Below the pieces are notes generated by a model. The model saw only the letters and a list, made by a program, of their open reading frames with translations, did no database searches and had not been told where the DNA came from. The position numbers and the translations under genes are program-made. A DNA stretch of 57,199 bases from an uncultured Micrococcales bacterium (GTDB lineage: Bacteria > Actinomycetota > Actinomycetes > Actinomycetales > Microbacteriaceae). Of this stretch, positions 30,021-38,800 are shown one piece after another; positions within the stretch are counted from its first letter, which is position 1, and each line of letters begins with the position of its first letter. The stretch spans positions 1-57,199 of the forward strand of contig CAILJO010000027.1 in assembly GCA_903834635.1 (NCBI GenBank). The letters run 5' to 3'.

Positions 30021-32231
30021 ATGGCGCTCAAGAAGCCCAAGACCGAAATGCAACTGCCAGCCATCGGTGAATATGAGCGCGACAAGGTTTCAAACGGCTC
30101 ACACCACGATCCGCACTCCACCCTTGGCATTCATGAAGTTGCTGGAGGCTGGGTTGTTCGAACGTTAAAGCCAATGGCAAAATCTGTGTTTGCCGTGCTG
30201 TCAGACGGCAGCCAAGTCGAACTGAATCACGTTTGGAACGGAATCTGGGATGGATTCGTTGCCGCTAAGTCGATGCCCGACTATCGCATTCTTGCCAAGT
30301 ACATCACCGATGGCGACGAGACCGACTGGCTCGTCGATGACCCCTATCGCCACCTGCCCACCATAGGCGAACTTGACCTGCACTTGATTCGAGAGGGTCG
30401 TCACGAAGAACTTTGGAAGGTCCTCGGTTCGCACGTTCGAACCTTCAACGATTCAATCGGCGAAACAAAAGGCACCTCGTTCGCTGTTTGGGCACCGAAT
30501 GCGAAGGCCGTGCGCGTTGTTGGAGATTTCAACCACTGGGATGGCGTTGCCCATTCGATGCGCGTGATGGGAGCCTCGGGTATTTGGGAGCTTTTTATCC
30601 CGGGAGTTCTGGCGGGTTCGACCTATAAGTTTGAAATCTTGACCAAAGCTGGCCACTGGATCAAAAAGATTGACCCGCTGGCTCGTTATGCACAGGTTCC
30701 TCCTGACACTGCCTCGATTGTTAGTGAGTCAACTCACGTTTGGGGTGACTCGGCGTGGCTTAAGGCTCGAGCCAAACAAGATTCGCTCAAGATACCGGTT
30801 AGCGTTTATGAACTTCACGCAGGCTCTTGGCGAGGCTCTATGAACTATAGAGAGTTAGCCAAAGAGTTGATTCCTTATGTTCAGCAACTCGGTTTTACAC
30901 ATGTCGAGTTCATGCCACTTTCGGAGCACCCTTATGCGCCATCGTGGGGTTACCAGGTGACCGGCTACTTTGCGCCAACCTCGCGCTTTGGCAACGCCGA
31001 TGACCTCAAGTTTTTGATTGACGAGCTGCACGCCGCAGGCATCGGTGTGATTTTGGACTGGGTTCCTGCGCACTTTCCAAAGGATGACTGGGCTTTGGCG
31101 CGGTTCGATGGCGAACCGTTGTATGAGCACCCAGACCCTCGTCGCGGTGAACACCCCGACTGGGGAACCTACATTTTTGACTTTGGCCGCACCGAAGTTA
31201 AGAACTTCTTGGTCGCCAACGCTCTCTATTGGTTAGAAGAGTTTCACATCGATGGCCTGAGAGTCGATGCCGTAGCGTCGATGCTCTACCTCGACTACTC
31301 ACGCGAGAATGGCGAGTGGTTGCCTAACGTGAACGGTGGTCGTGAGAACCTGGACGCCATTCAGTTCATGCAAGAGACCAACGCAACAGCTTATCGACGC
31401 AACCCCGGAATCATGATGATCGCCGAAGAGTCGACCTCGTGGGCAGGAGTCTCGGCTCCGACCGATGGAGGCGGGCTAGGTTTTGGGTTCAAGTGGAACA
31501 TGGGTTGGATGAATGACAGCCTTCGATACATCGAAAAAGACCCGATGTATCGGGCGCACCACCATGGCGAGCTGACCTTCTCGATGCTCTATGCCTATGA
31601 CGAAAAATTTGTTCTGCCAATCAGCCACGACGAGGTAGTTCACGGCAAAGGTTCGCTACTGGCCAAGATGCCTGGCGACCGGTGGCAGCAAATGGCCAAT
31701 GTGCGGGCATTCTTGACCTACATGTGGTCGCATCCAGGCAAAAAACTATTGTTCATGGGAAGCGAGTTTGGGCAACCATCCGAGTGGAATCTTGAGCACG
31801 GGCTTGACTGGTGGATTTTGGAGCAACCGTCTCACAAGGCACTGCAGTCTCTGGTTTCAACATTGAACCGGATGTATCTAGAAAACCCAGCAATGTGGCA
31901 ACTTGATCACGAGCAACGCGGATTCACTTGGATTGATGGCGGAAACAGCGAGGCTAACACTCTGAGCTTTTTGCGTTGGGACGAAGCCGGAAACCCCGTT
32001 GCCTGTGTAATCAACTTTGCCGGCAACCCGCACCACAACTTCAGGCTTGGCTTGCCAAAATCAGGCAAATGGACCGAGATTCTCAACACCGATGCGTCTG
32101 AATTCGGCGGATCAGGCGTCGGCAACCTAGGCAGCGTAGACGCTAATCTCGAGGGCAGTCACGGCCAGCCGTTTTCAGCCGAGATCACCGTGCCACCGCT
32201 TGGTGCGGTTTGGTTCAAACCGGCTAGCTAA
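30021..32231 (+). CDS. glgB: 1,4-alpha-glucan branching enzyme
   Basis: A 736-aa GH13_9 enzyme creating alpha-1,6 branches on the glucan made by GlgE. It has an extra N-terminal beta module (residues 1-115), a CBM48 domain (GTSFAVWAPNAKAVRVVGDFN), the barrel with GLRVDAVASMLYLDYSR (nucleophile Asp), MMIAEESTSW (acid Glu) and LPISHDEVVHGKGSL, and a C-terminal beta domain. Three bases separate it from glgE. Its stop interlocks with that of the convergent TPR gene (CTAA). Confidence 0.97.
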   Translation: MALKKPKTEMQLPAIGEYERDKVSNGSHHDPHSTLGIHEVAGGWVVRTLKPMAKSVFAVLSDGSQVELNHVWNGIWDGFVAAKSMPDYRILAKYITDGDETDWLVDDPYRHLPTIGELDLHLIREGRHEELWKVLGSHVRTFNDSIGETKGTSFAVWAPNAKAVRVVGDFNHWDGVAHSMRVMGASGIWELFIPGVLAGSTYKFEILTKAGHWIKKIDPLARYAQVPPDTASIVSESTHVWGDSAWLKARAKQDSLKIPVSVYELHAGSWRGSMNYRELAKELIPYVQQLGFTHVEFMPLSEHPYAPSWGYQVTGYFAPTSRFGNADDLKFLIDELHAAGIGVILDWVPAHFPKDDWALARFDGEPLYEHPDPRRGEHPDWGTYIFDFGRTEVKNFLVANALYWLEEFHIDGLRVDAVASMLYLDYSRENGEWLPNVNGGRENLDAIQFMQETNATAYRRNPGIMMIAEESTSWAGVSAPTDGGGLGFGFKWNMGWMNDSLRYIEKDPMYRAHHHGELTFSMLYAYDEKFVLPISHDEVVHGKGSLLAKMPGDRWQQMANVRAFLTYMWSHPGKKLLFMGSEFGQPSEWNLEHGLDWWILEQPSHKALQSLVSTLNRMYLENPAMWQLDHEQRGFTWIDGGNSEANTLSFLRWDEAGNPVACVINFAGNPHHNFRLGLPKSGKWTEILNTDASEFGGSGVGNLGSVDANLEGSHGQPFSAEITVPPLGAVWFKPAS

Positions 32232-33112
32232 TAGAGAAGACTTGCCAGTCGCTTTCGAGCGGCAAGCAAATCGGCATTGTCTGGCTCAACGACGGCGAAA
32301 AGTTCGACCAGGTGCTTGCGCAGTTGATCTTTTGAGTCTGGATGCACCAGGAAGCCATCCAAAATGGCATTAAAAGCCAAGCCAACTTGCCCAACCGATG
32401 CCATCACATCACTCCAAAGCAATAAACCTTCGAGATCTGAGGGTGGAAGTTGAGGCAAAGAACTGGGATTAATGCCATCGGTTCGCTGCAGAAGTTTGAC
32501 TTGTGCCAATCCACTAACAGCTAAGTCATCTCGAGGGTTTTCGGCAAGCGCCCTGTTGTACGCGGCGATTGCAGCATCAAAATCCATTCGACCTATCGCA
32601 TCGAAGGCCTCTTGGTGAAGTGGCGCCAAGGCAGGCATGGCAGTCGCTGGCAGAGGAGCATCGCCAATCACTGCCAACGAGTTCAAACCGTTCTCGGCTG
32701 CCACCTTGAGAACTTGTTCGATGACTTTGGTGGTCGACTCTTCGTCTTGGTCTCCCTCGAAAAGCGGAACCGGCTGCCCCTTGATAACAGCTATCAGAGT
32801 TGGTGCACCCTTAACAGCGAAAGCCTGAGACACTCGTTGCTCTAGTTGTGCATCGACACGAGCTAAAACTGCTCGCCCACCGAATGACAAAACGACGCGC
32901 TCGAGGCGTTCACTAAACTCGAGCGGTTTTACCGAGTCAGCGTGAAATTCCAAAATGACCGGCACCTCGTTTGACAGCGACAAGACATCGCGAAGGTTCT
33001 GTTCGGTGCATTCGAAGACCATGGCGGGCACACTCACCGATGCCTTCGGCGATTGCGTGACGGCCGGCTTGTTAAGTTTAGAAAGGTCGTAAGCCCCATT
33101 AAAGTTGCTCAT
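32228..33112 (-). CDS. Thioredoxin-fold/TPR protein (CnoX/YbbN-like) lacking CXXC
   Basis: A 294-aa protein with a thioredoxin-like domain (about residues 28-135, ending VKGAPTLIAVIKGQPVPLFEG) and a C-terminal helical TPR-like part (residues 165-294, IGRMDFDAAIAAYNRALAENPRDDLAVSGLAQVKLL). This layout matches CnoX/YbbN co-chaperones. The active-site position reads HADSVKPLEF, so both redox cysteines are missing; the only Cys is near residue 34. A holdase or scaffold role without redox activity is therefore likely. The start lies one base from the end of the upstream gene, suggesting coupling. Its stop overlaps that of glgB by four bases. Confidence 0.85.
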   Translation of the reverse strand: MSNFNGAYDLSKLNKPAVTQSPKASVSVPAMVFECTEQNLRDVLSLSNEVPVILEFHADSVKPLEFSERLERVVLSFGGRAVLARVDAQLEQRVSQAFAVKGAPTLIAVIKGQPVPLFEGDQDEESTTKVIEQVLKVAAENGLNSLAVIGDAPLPATAMPALAPLHQEAFDAIGRMDFDAAIAAYNRALAENPRDDLAVSGLAQVKLLQRTDGINPSSLPQLPPSDLEGLLLWSDVMASVGQVGLAFNAILDGFLVHPDSKDQLRKHLVELFAVVEPDNADLLAARKRLASLLY

Positions 33113-34815
33113 TACAGACCCTTCACATCGAGAAGGCCCTGAGTTACGCCAAGCAGTCGTATTCGCTCGTTGTCGCTTAGAGCTGGCACATAGAAGAGCA
33201 ACATGTCGCCATAAACCGAACGAATGCCTCTTGTCGATCCGCCGGTTCCGAGCATTAGCTTCTCGAGGCCCGAGACAGACACAGCCGAGCCGGCTTTGAC
33301 CGGCGTGATCGTGTAGTAATCCTTCATGTAAACAGCAACCAGAGCGCCGCCGCTGGTCGTTGAGAGGGCAATGATTTGAGAGCTGCCCAACGAGTGCTTG
33401 AACTTGATCTTGCCTTTAGAAAGTTTGTCGATTTGGGCCTGCTGGCCGGCGGAGACATCTTTGTAGAAAGCGTCGTGAGTCACGTCGTAAGCGGCCGATG
33501 ACAAGCTGGCAGCGCCGTTGTCGATGACGTCGCCGTACGTCACCGGAATGTCCATTGGTGGAAGCCTGAGATAAACAGAATCGGCACTTGAGGGAATTGA
33601 ACCGATGGTAGAAACCGGCACGGCAGGAATCTTGGCACCAGGCATTAGACCAACGACAAAGTTCACCATGTACTGCGATCTAGGTGTGTCCTGTTGAAGA
33701 ACGAGCATTTGAGGCAATGTCTCACCGGCTGGGTCGGTCACCAACATCACGCTTCGCGGCCAGTCGCTGGTTGCTGCAGGCAGAGAAAAGGTCAGTGGCT
33801 TGCTAGCAATGGTCATGGCATCGCCAACCGATTTGCTCTTCGACTGCAAGAAGTAGTGAGCGGCACGCATGTCAAAAGCAGGGCCTGAGAATCTCGACTC
33901 AAGCAACAGTTTTTGGTGGTGTTGGTCTGCTAGCAATGCCACATCGGCCACATCGGCCAAGATTCGGTCGATCTGCGAGGAAACCAAGGCAGGTGGAGCC
34001 AGTTGAACGGTGTCTCCGGTTGCCGAAGGAGTTGGAGTTGGTGTGCTCGACGGTTGTGAACAGCCACTAAGTGCCGCCAGACTCAAAGCCACAGCCACGC
34101 CATAGCGAACCTTTCGAGCGGCTCGGCGACCTTTAGAGGGAACAATGATTTGAGAGGTTCTTCGCCTGGTTTTAGGCCCTTGGGGAGCACGAGGAACCTT
34201 GCGACGTGGGCCACGTCGACGCTTGTGGTGACCGATTGCCCAAACGTTCATGATGAACGCAGCTACCAGCACCACTCCGCCAGCAATCAACAAGAAATTG
34301 GATTGGGTCAGATCGTGAACGATCGGCCAGTTGATTGAAATATTGTTTGGTGCAGCCGATAGTCCGTCAGACGCGATGATCACGGCAGCGCCATCGTTGT
34401 TGGCCACTTCAAGGGTGGCCGAGAGGTTGCTCGAAACAGAATCACGCCAAAGGTCGCTGCCCTTTGGATTGGCAAGGTTTCCCGAACCAAAGATTGAGTT
34501 CGGCGCGAGCTCTGAAGAGCCCTTCTTGGAGATTGTCGTGATCTCGGTGTGAGGTGCTTCGCCAACCCAAGCCAAGATGTCGCCTTCTCGGCCGCTTGCA
34601 ACAAAAGCTTTGCTGCGACCCGAGACGTGAACAGTTGGATTACCCGAGAAACCAGACAGAGTCGCCGACGGAATCACCACGTAAGGATTAGTCGAATCGA
34701 ATTGCACCGACAGGTTGTGGCTTGGAGGTGGCGACCAAATTGTGCGCTCGGCAACTCCCACGAAAAGCATGCCGAGCGACAGGAAGAAGAGTCCTATCGC
34801 TGCTAACAGTCGCAT
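33112..34815 (-). CDS. Membrane protein with internal lipobox (unknown function)
   Basis: A 567-aa protein I do not recognise. It has an N-terminal membrane segment (residues 1-23), an extracytoplasmic beta-rich part, a second segment near residues 176-198, a strongly basic cytoplasmic linker (HHKRRRGPRRKVPRAP and on), then a third hydrophobic segment ending in a lipobox, LAALSGC, with Cys at residue 252, a Pro/Ser/Thr spacer (STPTPTPS) and a 300-aa extracytoplasmic domain. It looks like a membrane protein fused to a lipoprotein. The ORF track start at 35181 is rejected because it runs antisense through the divergent gene; ATG 34815 begins the first membrane segment. It overlaps the TPR gene by one base. 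Confidence 0.75.
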   Translation of the reverse strand: MRLLAAIGLFFLSLGMLFVGVAERTIWSPPPSHNLSVQFDSTNPYVVIPSATLSGFSGNPTVHVSGRSKAFVASGREGDILAWVGEAPHTEITTISKKGSSELAPNSIFGSGNLANPKGSDLWRDSVSSNLSATLEVANNDGAAVIIASDGLSAAPNNISINWPIVHDLTQSNFLLIAGGVVLVAAFIMNVWAIGHHKRRRGPRRKVPRAPQGPKTRRRTSQIIVPSKGRRAARKVRYGVAVALSLAALSGCSQPSSTPTPTPSATGDTVQLAPPALVSSQIDRILADVADVALLADQHHQKLLLESRFSGPAFDMRAAHYFLQSKSKSVGDAMTIASKPLTFSLPAATSDWPRSVMLVTDPAGETLPQMLVLQQDTPRSQYMVNFVVGLMPGAKIPAVPVSTIGSIPSSADSVYLRLPPMDIPVTYGDVIDNGAASLSSAAYDVTHDAFYKDVSAGQQAQIDKLSKGKIKFKHSLGSSQIIALSTTSGGALVAVYMKDYYTITPVKAGSAVSVSGLEKLMLGTGGSTRGIRSVYGDMLLFYVPALSDNERIRLLGVTQGLLDVKGL

Positions 34816-34890
34816 GTCATTCCATTCGGGATAAACTTGGGGTTGGGCAAAGTGCCTAGACAAGTCTATCGAAGGGCTAAAGTAACCACC

Positions 34891-35982
34891 TTGGCAGCGG
34901 ACGAAGCGGAATTCCCGATTGTGATGCGCGGCTATGACCGCGACCTCATCGACGACGCTCTTCGTGACCTGCGCCGGCAGTTGCTTCAAGTGTCTGGGCA
35001 AAATCTGCAACTCGTTACCGAATTGCGTGAAGCAAATGAAAGAGCATCGCGAGCCGAAGCCGAGCTTGCCGAAAGTGCCGCTCCTTCGTACGCAAGTGTT
35101 GGAGCCAGAGCCGCCCTCATTTTGTCGACTGCCGAGAGCCAGGCGCTCGAAATCATCGCCGACGCACAACAAGAGCGTCAACGGATTTTAGATGAACTCG
35201 AAGGCGAAACCGAAGAGCTTCGTGGCGAAGCGAAGACTTACTACGACTCACTTGTCTCTGAGGCAAACCGTCGCGCCGAGAGAACCAACGCAACTGCCAA
35301 GGCAGACTACGACGAAATTTTGAATCAGGGTCGACGCGACTCAGCCAGAATGATCGAAGAAGCGATTCGCGAAGCCGGCGCAACACGTGGCGCGATTGCA
35401 ACCGAAGTGGCCAGAATGCGCGCCACCGCTAAGCGTGAAATCGAGGCAGCACGCACAAAGTTTGAACGCGAACTCAGTGAGCGACGCCTGGTGGCGAAAA
35501 ATGAGGCAAATCGCGAAATCGATTTCAATCGCGCCCTCGAACTGGTTACGGAACAGGCGAGAATCGACGTTGACCTAGAACTCACCGCACGCAGAGCAGA
35601 GGCAGAAGCCGAATATTTGGCCAAGCACCAAGAAGCCGTGGCAGCAACTCAAAAGTATCTAGACGAGGCAAACGCACTATTGGCTCAGGCTCGGTTGCGT
35701 GCCGACGCTGCTGCACTTGAGGCCGAGACGCTCGAGGCTGCAGCCAGATCAGTGAACAAGCGAACCAAGGATGAAGCACGCGCAAAGGCCGAGGCGATTT
35801 TGGTGGCGGCAGAAGCCGAGGCTAGAAGCATCCTCGCCGAAGCGCATTCAAAGGCGGTTGCCGAGGCTCAAAGCATGGCCAAGAAAATTGCCAAACTAAA
35901 AGTAGAGCGCGACGCAGTCGGCGTTTATCTGAAGAACCTTCGCGCCGTGGTCGACGTGGCCGAGCAAGGTCTGGAAGGTTAG
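34891..35982 (+). CDS. DivIVA-domain coiled-coil protein, paralogue of the 20.2-kb gene
   Basis: About 363 aa from the chosen start. The N-terminus has MRGYDRDLIDDALRDL, the same motif as MRGYKKDEVDRVLSEL in the paralogue, followed by a SYASVGARAALILSTAESQALEIIADA segment and a long Ala/Glu/Arg coiled coil to the C-terminus (KLKVERDAVGVYLKNLR). The ORF track starts at TTG 34837. I prefer TTG 34891, because it gives the same distance to MRGY as in the paralogue and lies 7 nt after a -10-like TAAAGT; GTG 34852 remains possible. The AI-2E permease gene follows after 7 bp. A role in envelope organisation is inferred from the DivIVA motif. Confidence 0.8.
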   Translation: MAADEAEFPIVMRGYDRDLIDDALRDLRRQLLQVSGQNLQLVTELREANERASRAEAELAESAAPSYASVGARAALILSTAESQALEIIADAQQERQRILDELEGETEELRGEAKTYYDSLVSEANRRAERTNATAKADYDEILNQGRRDSARMIEEAIREAGATRGAIATEVARMRATAKREIEAARTKFERELSERRLVAKNEANREIDFNRALELVTEQARIDVDLELTARRAEAEAEYLAKHQEAVAATQKYLDEANALLAQARLRADAAALEAETLEAAARSVNKRTKDEARAKAEAILVAAEAEARSILAEAHSKAVAEAQSMAKKIAKLKVERDAVGVYLKNLRAVVDVAEQGLEG

Positions 35983-35989
35983 GAGCTCC

Positions 35990-37048
35990 ATGGAGAATCG
36001 CAACACCAAAATTTCAAACGGGTTTCAATTTGGACTACTAGCAGGACTTGGTGGCCTCACCGCCATCGCCCTAGCAAATGCTTTGGGAACCTTGGCGAGC
36101 ATTGTCACCTATGTTGCGCTCGCGATCTTTATTGCTTTGGGACTCGAGCCAATCGTGTCTTTGATTCAGCGCAAGCTGAAAGTCAAACGAGCCATCTCGA
36201 TTCTCATCGTCTTTGCCGTAATCGTAATTGTCCTTACGACTCTAATTTGGCAGCTTCTGCCAACGGCGCTGTCTCAGGCTTCTAACTTTGTGACCAGCGC
36301 CCCACACGCCCTCGACGCGATAAAGCAGCTCGATCTGGTCAAGAGTCTAGATTCACAGTTCAATGGGTCGGTGAGCGGTGCCTTAGATTCTGCGGCACAG
36401 TTCTTGGCGAACAGCAAAAACTGGCCAAGCATGCTTGGTGGAGTCGTTCAGGTTGGCCTGAGTGTTTTCAACGGCTTTTTTGGCGCAGTGATTGTTATTA
36501 CCTTGAGCCTTTATTTCATGTCTGCCATGAGCAGCTTCAAGGGATACATCTATCGTCTGGTTCCATCGAGCAAGCGTTCAACCTTCGAAAGCCTTGCCGA
36601 GCAAATTTCTGAAAGTGTTGGTCGCTATGTGATGGGCCAGGTGTCAATCGCCCTGATAAACGCAACAGCAGGCTTGATCATGATGACCATCCTGGGAGTT
36701 CCGTTTTCTCTGGTGCTGGCCGGCATTACCTTTGGTTTGGCTTTGATTCCTCTGGTCGGGTCGCTTTCGGGTGCCATTATCGTCACACTTGTTGCCCTGG
36801 CTAGCAACCCATCTACAGCGATCATCGTCGCTATCTATTACGCGGTTTACATGCAGATCGAGGCATACCTAATTTCGCCACGAATCATGTCAAAGGCCGT
36901 GGCCGTGCCAAGCGCAGTTATTGTGGTTGCCGCACTTGCCGGTGGCGCTTTGCTGGGTGTTCTAGGCGCTCTGGTGGCAATTCCGGTTGCGGCGTCGATC
37001 ATCTTGATCATTCGCCAAGTGTGGATTCCACGCCAGCAGAAACACTAG
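35990..37048 (+). CDS. AI-2E family transporter/permease
   Basis: A 352-aa membrane protein of the AI-2E (YdiK/PerM/TqsA) family with about eight spans. It shows the family pattern: four N-terminal spans (ALGLEPIVSLIQRKLKVKRAISILIV), a soluble region, then GRYVMGQVSIALINATAGLIMMTILGVP and QIEAYLISPRIMSKAVAVPSAVIVVAALAGGALLG. ATG 35990 has AGGAG 6 nt upstream and sits 7 bp after the DivIVA-like stop, so the two are co-transcribed. Family members export diverse compounds or act as Na+/H+ antiporters; autoinducer transport should not be assumed. Its stop interlocks with the convergent hydrolase (CTAG). Confidence 0.92.
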   Translation: MENRNTKISNGFQFGLLAGLGGLTAIALANALGTLASIVTYVALAIFIALGLEPIVSLIQRKLKVKRAISILIVFAVIVIVLTTLIWQLLPTALSQASNFVTSAPHALDAIKQLDLVKSLDSQFNGSVSGALDSAAQFLANSKNWPSMLGGVVQVGLSVFNGFFGAVIVITLSLYFMSAMSSFKGYIYRLVPSSKRSTFESLAEQISESVGRYVMGQVSIALINATAGLIMMTILGVPFSLVLAGITFGLALIPLVGSLSGAIIVTLVALASNPSTAIIVAIYYAVYMQIEAYLISPRIMSKAVAVPSAVIVVAALAGGALLGVLGALVAIPVAASIILIIRQVWIPRQQKH

Positions 37049-37764
37049 TTTTTATAGACATCAGGCAGAGGAAAACGCTCTGGTCTTATAGCTCGAACAA
37101 TTTCATTCAAAACGGTCTTAGTTGCAGACTCGCCCACCCAGAGGTGCTTAGCGCCCTCAACAGCGATTAGTTCGATGTGCTCAATCGGTGCAAATCTTTT
37201 AGCAGCCTCGTCAGGTTGCAAGTAGTCGTCCAACTCAGGAATCAGAGCCACTACCTTCTTTTCAGAACCTGACCACACCGCCAGTTCTTCGGCTGAAGTT
37301 CGATGCAGCGGTGGTGACAGCAAAATCACTCCCTCGATGCCTTTATCGTGCCCATACTTCAGTGCAAGCTCGGTGCCGAAGGACCAACCAAGCAGCCAAA
37401 TTTTGGGCAAACCTCTAGCAATCGCCCAATCTACGGCCGCTTGAACGTCGGCACTTTCGGTTATTCCCGCACCAAACTCACCTTCACTTTTGCCTCGAGG
37501 TGACTCTGTTCCACGAGTGTTAAATCTCATGACTGCAATGTCAGCTAACTCCGGAAGTCGATTCGCGGCTTTTCGCAAGATGTGCGAATCCATAAACCCG
37601 CCGTGAGTTGGCAGCGGATGAAGAGTGACGATCGTAGCGAACGCCGGTTTGTCAACCGGAAGCGCAAGCTCGCCAACCAGGGTGAGGCCATCTGAGGTTT
37701 TTAGTGTGAATTCTTCACGGATGCTTGGCAGCTCTACTCCCGAACGAATTTCGAGTTCAGTCAC
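37045..37764 (-). CDS. Alpha/beta hydrolase
   Basis: About 239 aa. Conserved features: the oxyanion loop HPLPTHGG, the nucleophile elbow GWSFGTEL (GxSxG), an acidic loop PELDDYLQPDEA and the C-terminal His in GAKHLWVGE. It resembles small KANL3/Tex30-type or dienelactone-hydrolase-like proteins, with unknown substrate. The ORF track start at 37884 would run 120 nt into the upstream gene; GTG 37764 overlaps that gene's stop (GTGA) and begins MTELEIRSGVELPSI, a plausible start with translational coupling. The stop overlaps the AI-2E gene by four bases. Confidence 0.83.
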   Translation of the reverse strand: MTELEIRSGVELPSIREEFTLKTSDGLTLVGELALPVDKPAFATIVTLHPLPTHGGFMDSHILRKAANRLPELADIAVMRFNTRGTESPRGKSEGEFGAGITESADVQAAVDWAIARGLPKIWLLGWSFGTELALKYGHDKGIEGVILLSPPLHRTSAEELAVWSGSEKKVVALIPELDDYLQPDEAAKRFAPIEHIELIAVEGAKHLWVGESATKTVLNEIVRAIRPERFPLPDVYKN

Positions 37765-38060
37765 AGCAATGTGCCCTGAAATTTTTGCCAACAAACCGAG
37801 TGAAAGTGTCGTCGCCCGTCTGAACCGCGATCTTCGCTCCACGCAACCACGTGAGGCGTGCCGCGCTGAATCAAAATATGACAACCGGGGCAGGTCCAGG
37901 TCTTCGCTGGGTCATCGGATGCGCCCGAGTGGGTTTGCACCGTGTATTCGACTCCGCGCTTCATTTCGAGGCGTTTAGCGCCAAATAGAACCTGTTTTTG
38001 GCTGGTCTCTTCTGGTTGCTCGCGCTTGGGTGCCCGGCGAGGTCGGTTGGAACGGCCCAT
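37761..38060 (-). CDS. Small basic putative zinc-binding protein
   Basis: A 99-aa protein beginning MGRSNRPRRAPKREQ, very basic in the first third. The C-terminal half has CPGCHILIQRGTPHVVAW and RRHFHSVCW, a CxxC and H/C set that could bind one zinc in a treble-clef or finger-like fold. Homologues appear widely in actinobacteria as uncharacterised proteins (from memory). The ORF track start is 28 codons upstream; ATG 38060 is preferred because it avoids overlapping the upstream gene and lies 2 bp after it. Nucleic-acid binding is a guess from charge. Its stop overlaps the hydrolase start. Confidence 0.75.
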   Translation of the reverse strand: MGRSNRPRRAPKREQPEETSQKQVLFGAKRLEMKRGVEYTVQTHSGASDDPAKTWTCPGCHILIQRGTPHVVAWSEDRGSDGRRHFHSVCWQKFQGTLL

Positions 38061-38062
38061 CG

Positions 38063-38728
38063 TTAGTACCAGTTGAATTTGTTTGAGTGCGCAAGCGCAC
38101 CACAGGCAGAACCGTAGCGTGCCGTTATGTACTTTACGCCCCAACGAATCTGTGTCTCGGGGTTTGTGAGCCAGTCTTCGCCTTCGGAGTTCATCTTGGC
38201 GCCAGGGAGCGCCTGAGCGATTCCATAGGCACCAGAGCGCTTGTTGGTTGCATTTACTCGCCAGTTAGATTCGCGCTCCCAGAGCTTAACTAGGCACGAG
38301 TACTGGTCGATACCCCAGCCCATTCCGGTGACGAGACTGTAGGCAACAGCCTTGCTGGTTCCAGCAGAAGGAATGTCGGCAACTTCGACGAAAAGTGAAG
38401 CTGCATCTTTGCCGGTAACAATGCTGAAACCACCTCGAGCATATGAAATCACCTGAGTCGACTGCCAGCCATAAACCTGATCGGCCGAATCTGCCTCATT
38501 CTGATAAAAACTCAAAGTCTCAGCACTCGCCATGCTTCCTGAATAAGGATCAACAATGGTGACCGCAGTGAAACCAGCCACCATCATGAAACCTGTCAAG
38601 GATTTGCGCAGCGAAGAGTTCAGGAATTTTTGAACGGGTGCCCATTTGAATGGTGCAGCTAGAACGTTGGCTATCGATTCAGAAATACGAGATGAAAGTG
38701 AAGGCTTGTAGATAGCGTGTCGGCCCAT
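38063..38728 (-). CDS. Secreted lytic transglycosylase-like (SLT domain) protein
   Basis: A 221-aa exported protein. A long basic N-terminal region precedes one hydrophobic segment (residues 47-62, FMMVAGFTAVTIV) serving as signal or anchor. The C-terminal 90 residues have the SLT-type pattern: CLVKLWERESNWRVNATN (probable catalytic Glu), SGAYGIAQALPG and PETQIRWGVKYITARYGSACGAL. Such proteins cleave or remodel peptidoglycan in the wall. The start has a good site, GAGAGGTG, and the gene heads a short operon with the zinc-binding and hydrolase genes. Two cysteines may form a disulfide. Confidence 0.88.
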   Translation of the reverse strand: MGRHAIYKPSLSSRISESIANVLAAPFKWAPVQKFLNSSLRKSLTGFMMVAGFTAVTIVDPYSGSMASAETLSFYQNEADSADQVYGWQSTQVISYARGGFSIVTGKDAASLFVEVADIPSAGTSKAVAYSLVTGMGWGIDQYSCLVKLWERESNWRVNATNKRSGAYGIAQALPGAKMNSEGEDWLTNPETQIRWGVKYITARYGSACGALAHSNKFNWY

Positions 38729-38800
38729 TGTTCACCTCTCAAATTTCGTCTCAAAAGACCAAGTTTAGCCGAGTGAGCTCATAAAGGCTAGATGTAGTGG

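Noticed and set aside
34816-35181. Extra 122 N-terminal residues of the membrane protein in the ORF track
   Set aside because: They run antisense through the DivIVA-like gene, with sequence typical of a shadow frame; a good ATG starts the first membrane segment at 34815.
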